A stretch of DNA of 5,395 bases from Coriobacteriia bacterium (GTDB lineage: Bacteria > Actinomycetota > Coriobacteriia > Coriobacteriales > UBA8131): positions 1 to 5,395 of the forward strand of contig WQXZ01000121.1 in assembly GCA_009781525.1 (NCBI GenBank), written 5' to 3'. The position numbers and the translations under genes are program-made. Under the pieces are notes generated by a model. The model saw only the letters and a list, made by a program, of their open reading frames with translations. It did no database searches and had not been told where the DNA came from. Positions 4,150-5,395 of the stretch are shown here, one piece after another. Each line of letters opens with the position of its first letter. Position 1 is the stretch's first letter.

Positions 4150-5395
4150 CTACCCCTGTCGGTTAAAGGCATCAGCAATCGTCATCGATGTGTGATTCAT
4201 GAAGCGAGTGGTGGCGTAGTCGAAGGTCAGCGTGATGTCATCGATGGTCGGGCCATTACGATTCTTGCCAACAATCAGCTTGGCTGTTCCAAGTGGTGGA
4301 CGGCCAGCCTGCTCAGCCTCTTTGCGTCCCATCGAGCGATCGATGAATAACACCACATCGGCATCCTGCTCAATACTGCCCGACTCGCGCAAGTCAGAAA
4401 GCTGCGGGGTCTTGTCCGACCGCGATTCGACACTGCGTGATAGCTGGCTAAGCACCATAATCGGCACTTCCAACTCCTTCGCGAGTATCTTCAAGCCCCG
4501 GGTTAACTCTCCGACTTCGACATAGCGCTGACGATCCTGGCCGGTGCGAGATGGCTGCATCAACTGCAGATAGTCAACAATAATAAAGCCCTTGCCTTTT
4601 GGCACATTGCGTAACTGGCGACGAGCCTTTGCTCGCAGCTGAATCAGATTCAGCGACGGATTGTCATCAATATACAGTTCAATAGAGTACAGCTCACCAG
4701 CAGCCTTGGTGATCTGATCCCACTGATCACTATTTAAGTTGGCAGTTCGCATATAGTGGCTGTTGACACCGGCTTCAGCAGCCAGAATACGCTGAGTAAG
4801 CTGTTCAGAGGGCATCTCAAGCGAGAAGAAAGCCACTGTATTTCCCTCTTTGGCGGCGTTTACAGCCATGTTCATTGCCAAGGCTGACTTACCAACCGAC
4901 GGACGAGCCGCCAAGATAATCAGGTCGCCCGATCTGAATCCCGCCAAAAGCTGATCAAGGTCAACAAAGCCGGATGGAATACCAACCAGATGCTTCTGGT
5001 CCCGCCCCTGCTCCTCCAGCAAATCGCTGGCTTCGATCAGCAACTGGTCGATTTTCTTGAACCCGGTCTCAATGCGCTCTTCGGTCGCTGTCATCAGCAG
5101 CCGCTCTGCTTCACTGACAATCTCTTCGGTATCATCAAGCGAGCTGCCAGCCAGATTCTTTATCTGATCCGATGCATCCATCAAGTCGCGCATTAGCGAA
5201 TTGCGTCGCACAATTTCAATATGATTCTCCCAGTTATAGATCGCCATCGAATTGTTAGCGAGCGTCACCAGATAGCTGAGTCCCCCGACCTGCTCCAGCT
5301 CACCTCGGGCTTCAAGCCTGTCGGCCAGCGAGATCTGGTCGATAGGAGTGCGCCTTTCGGCCAATTCAGCTAATGCGGAGAAAATCGCGCGGTGC
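4150..5395 (-). CDS. dnaB: Replicative DNA helicase DnaB (N-terminus beyond the right edge)
   Basis: Hexameric ATP-dependent helicase that unwinds DNA ahead of the fork and recruits primase. 414 residues are visible, and the frame is open to the window edge; from the usual family length (about 440-470) some 45-60 N-terminal residues are missing. The visible part starts in the N-terminal helical domain (HRAIFSALAELAERRTPID, then GELEQVGGLSYL), with the linker helix after it. The RecA-like domain shows Walker A ARPSVGKSAL (4879-4908), the catalytic Glu in SLEMPSEQL (near 4817), Walker B FIIVDYLQLM (4558-4587), the DNA-binding segment SQLSRSVESR (4420-4449), SDLRESGSIEQDADVV (from 4398 downward) and KNRNGPT with the arginine finger (4246-4266). 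All key residues are present and there is no intein. An apparent start at TTG 5364 is internal to the domain and is not the real start. Convergent with rmuC. Confidence 0.97.
   Translation of the reverse strand, partial: HRAIFSALAELAERRTPIDQISLADRLEARGELEQVGGLSYLVTLANNSMAIYNWENHIEIVRRNSLMRDLMDASDQIKNLAGSSLDDTEEIVSEAERLLMTATEERIETGFKKIDQLLIEASDLLEEQGRDQKHLVGIPSGFVDLDQLLAGFRSGDLIILAARPSVGKSALAMNMAVNAAKEGNTVAFFSLEMPSEQLTQRILAAEAGVNSHYMRTANLNSDQWDQITKAAGELYSIELYIDDNPSLNLIQLRAKARRQLRNVPKGKGFIIVDYLQLMQPSRTGQDRQRYVEVGELTRGLKILAKELEVPIMVLSQLSRSVESRSDKTPQLSDLRESGSIEQDADVVLFIDRSMGRKEAEQAGRPPLGTAKLIVGKNRNGPTIDDITLTFDYATTRFMNHTSMTIADAFNRQG

Noticed and set aside
4150..5395. Intein or plasmid/phage type of DnaB
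   Set aside because: The Walker A and other motifs are continuous with no inserted domain, and the protein reads as an ordinary chromosomal DnaB.

Overview
This window looks like a chromosomal segment from a Gram-positive bacterium, most likely an actinobacterium of the Coriobacteriia type. The reasons are the style of the DnaB helicase (its ARPSVGKSAL and VDYLQLM versions of the Walker motifs), the small membrane-anchored surface-protein family, and a lipoprotein whose C-terminal domain belongs to a family common in Firmicutes and Coriobacteriia. This placement is inferred from family resemblance, not from a search. Base composition is balanced over the genes and abruptly G-rich in parts of the left end.

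Layout. Positions 1-688 hold no credible gene. They contain an array of 15-bp palindromic sites spaced 20, 20 and 21 bp apart (16-91), a G-rich C-poor tract (about 134-210), a 33-bp inverted repeat with one mismatch around a foldable interior (348-561), and a second G-rich tract (about 571-660). The minus strand then carries a secreted lipoprotein of unknown function (689-1750, GTG start) with its own well-formed promoter at 1790-1818. Upstream of it, also on the minus strand, is a 192-residue protein with one membrane anchor (1909-2487). Divergent from that, with 109 bp between the start codons, is rmuC on the plus strand (2597-4063). Convergent with rmuC is dnaB on the minus strand (4150 to past the right edge, N-terminus missing). 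An 86-bp gap between these two holds a short direct repeat.

How the genes fit together. dnaB (replicative helicase) and rmuC (nuclease-fold protein that limits recombination and inversions) are both chromosome-maintenance genes but converge, so they are not co-transcribed. The two surface proteins point the same way, but a strong promoter lies between them, so the lipoprotein can be expressed on its own.

No defence, secretion or biosynthetic system can be recognised. The most unusual material is the non-coding left end, where the phased site array and the arms of the long inverted repeat appear to share a TGTG-S-CATTT core. The other protein-level curiosity is a run of about eleven 11-residue repeats in the RmuC coiled coil.
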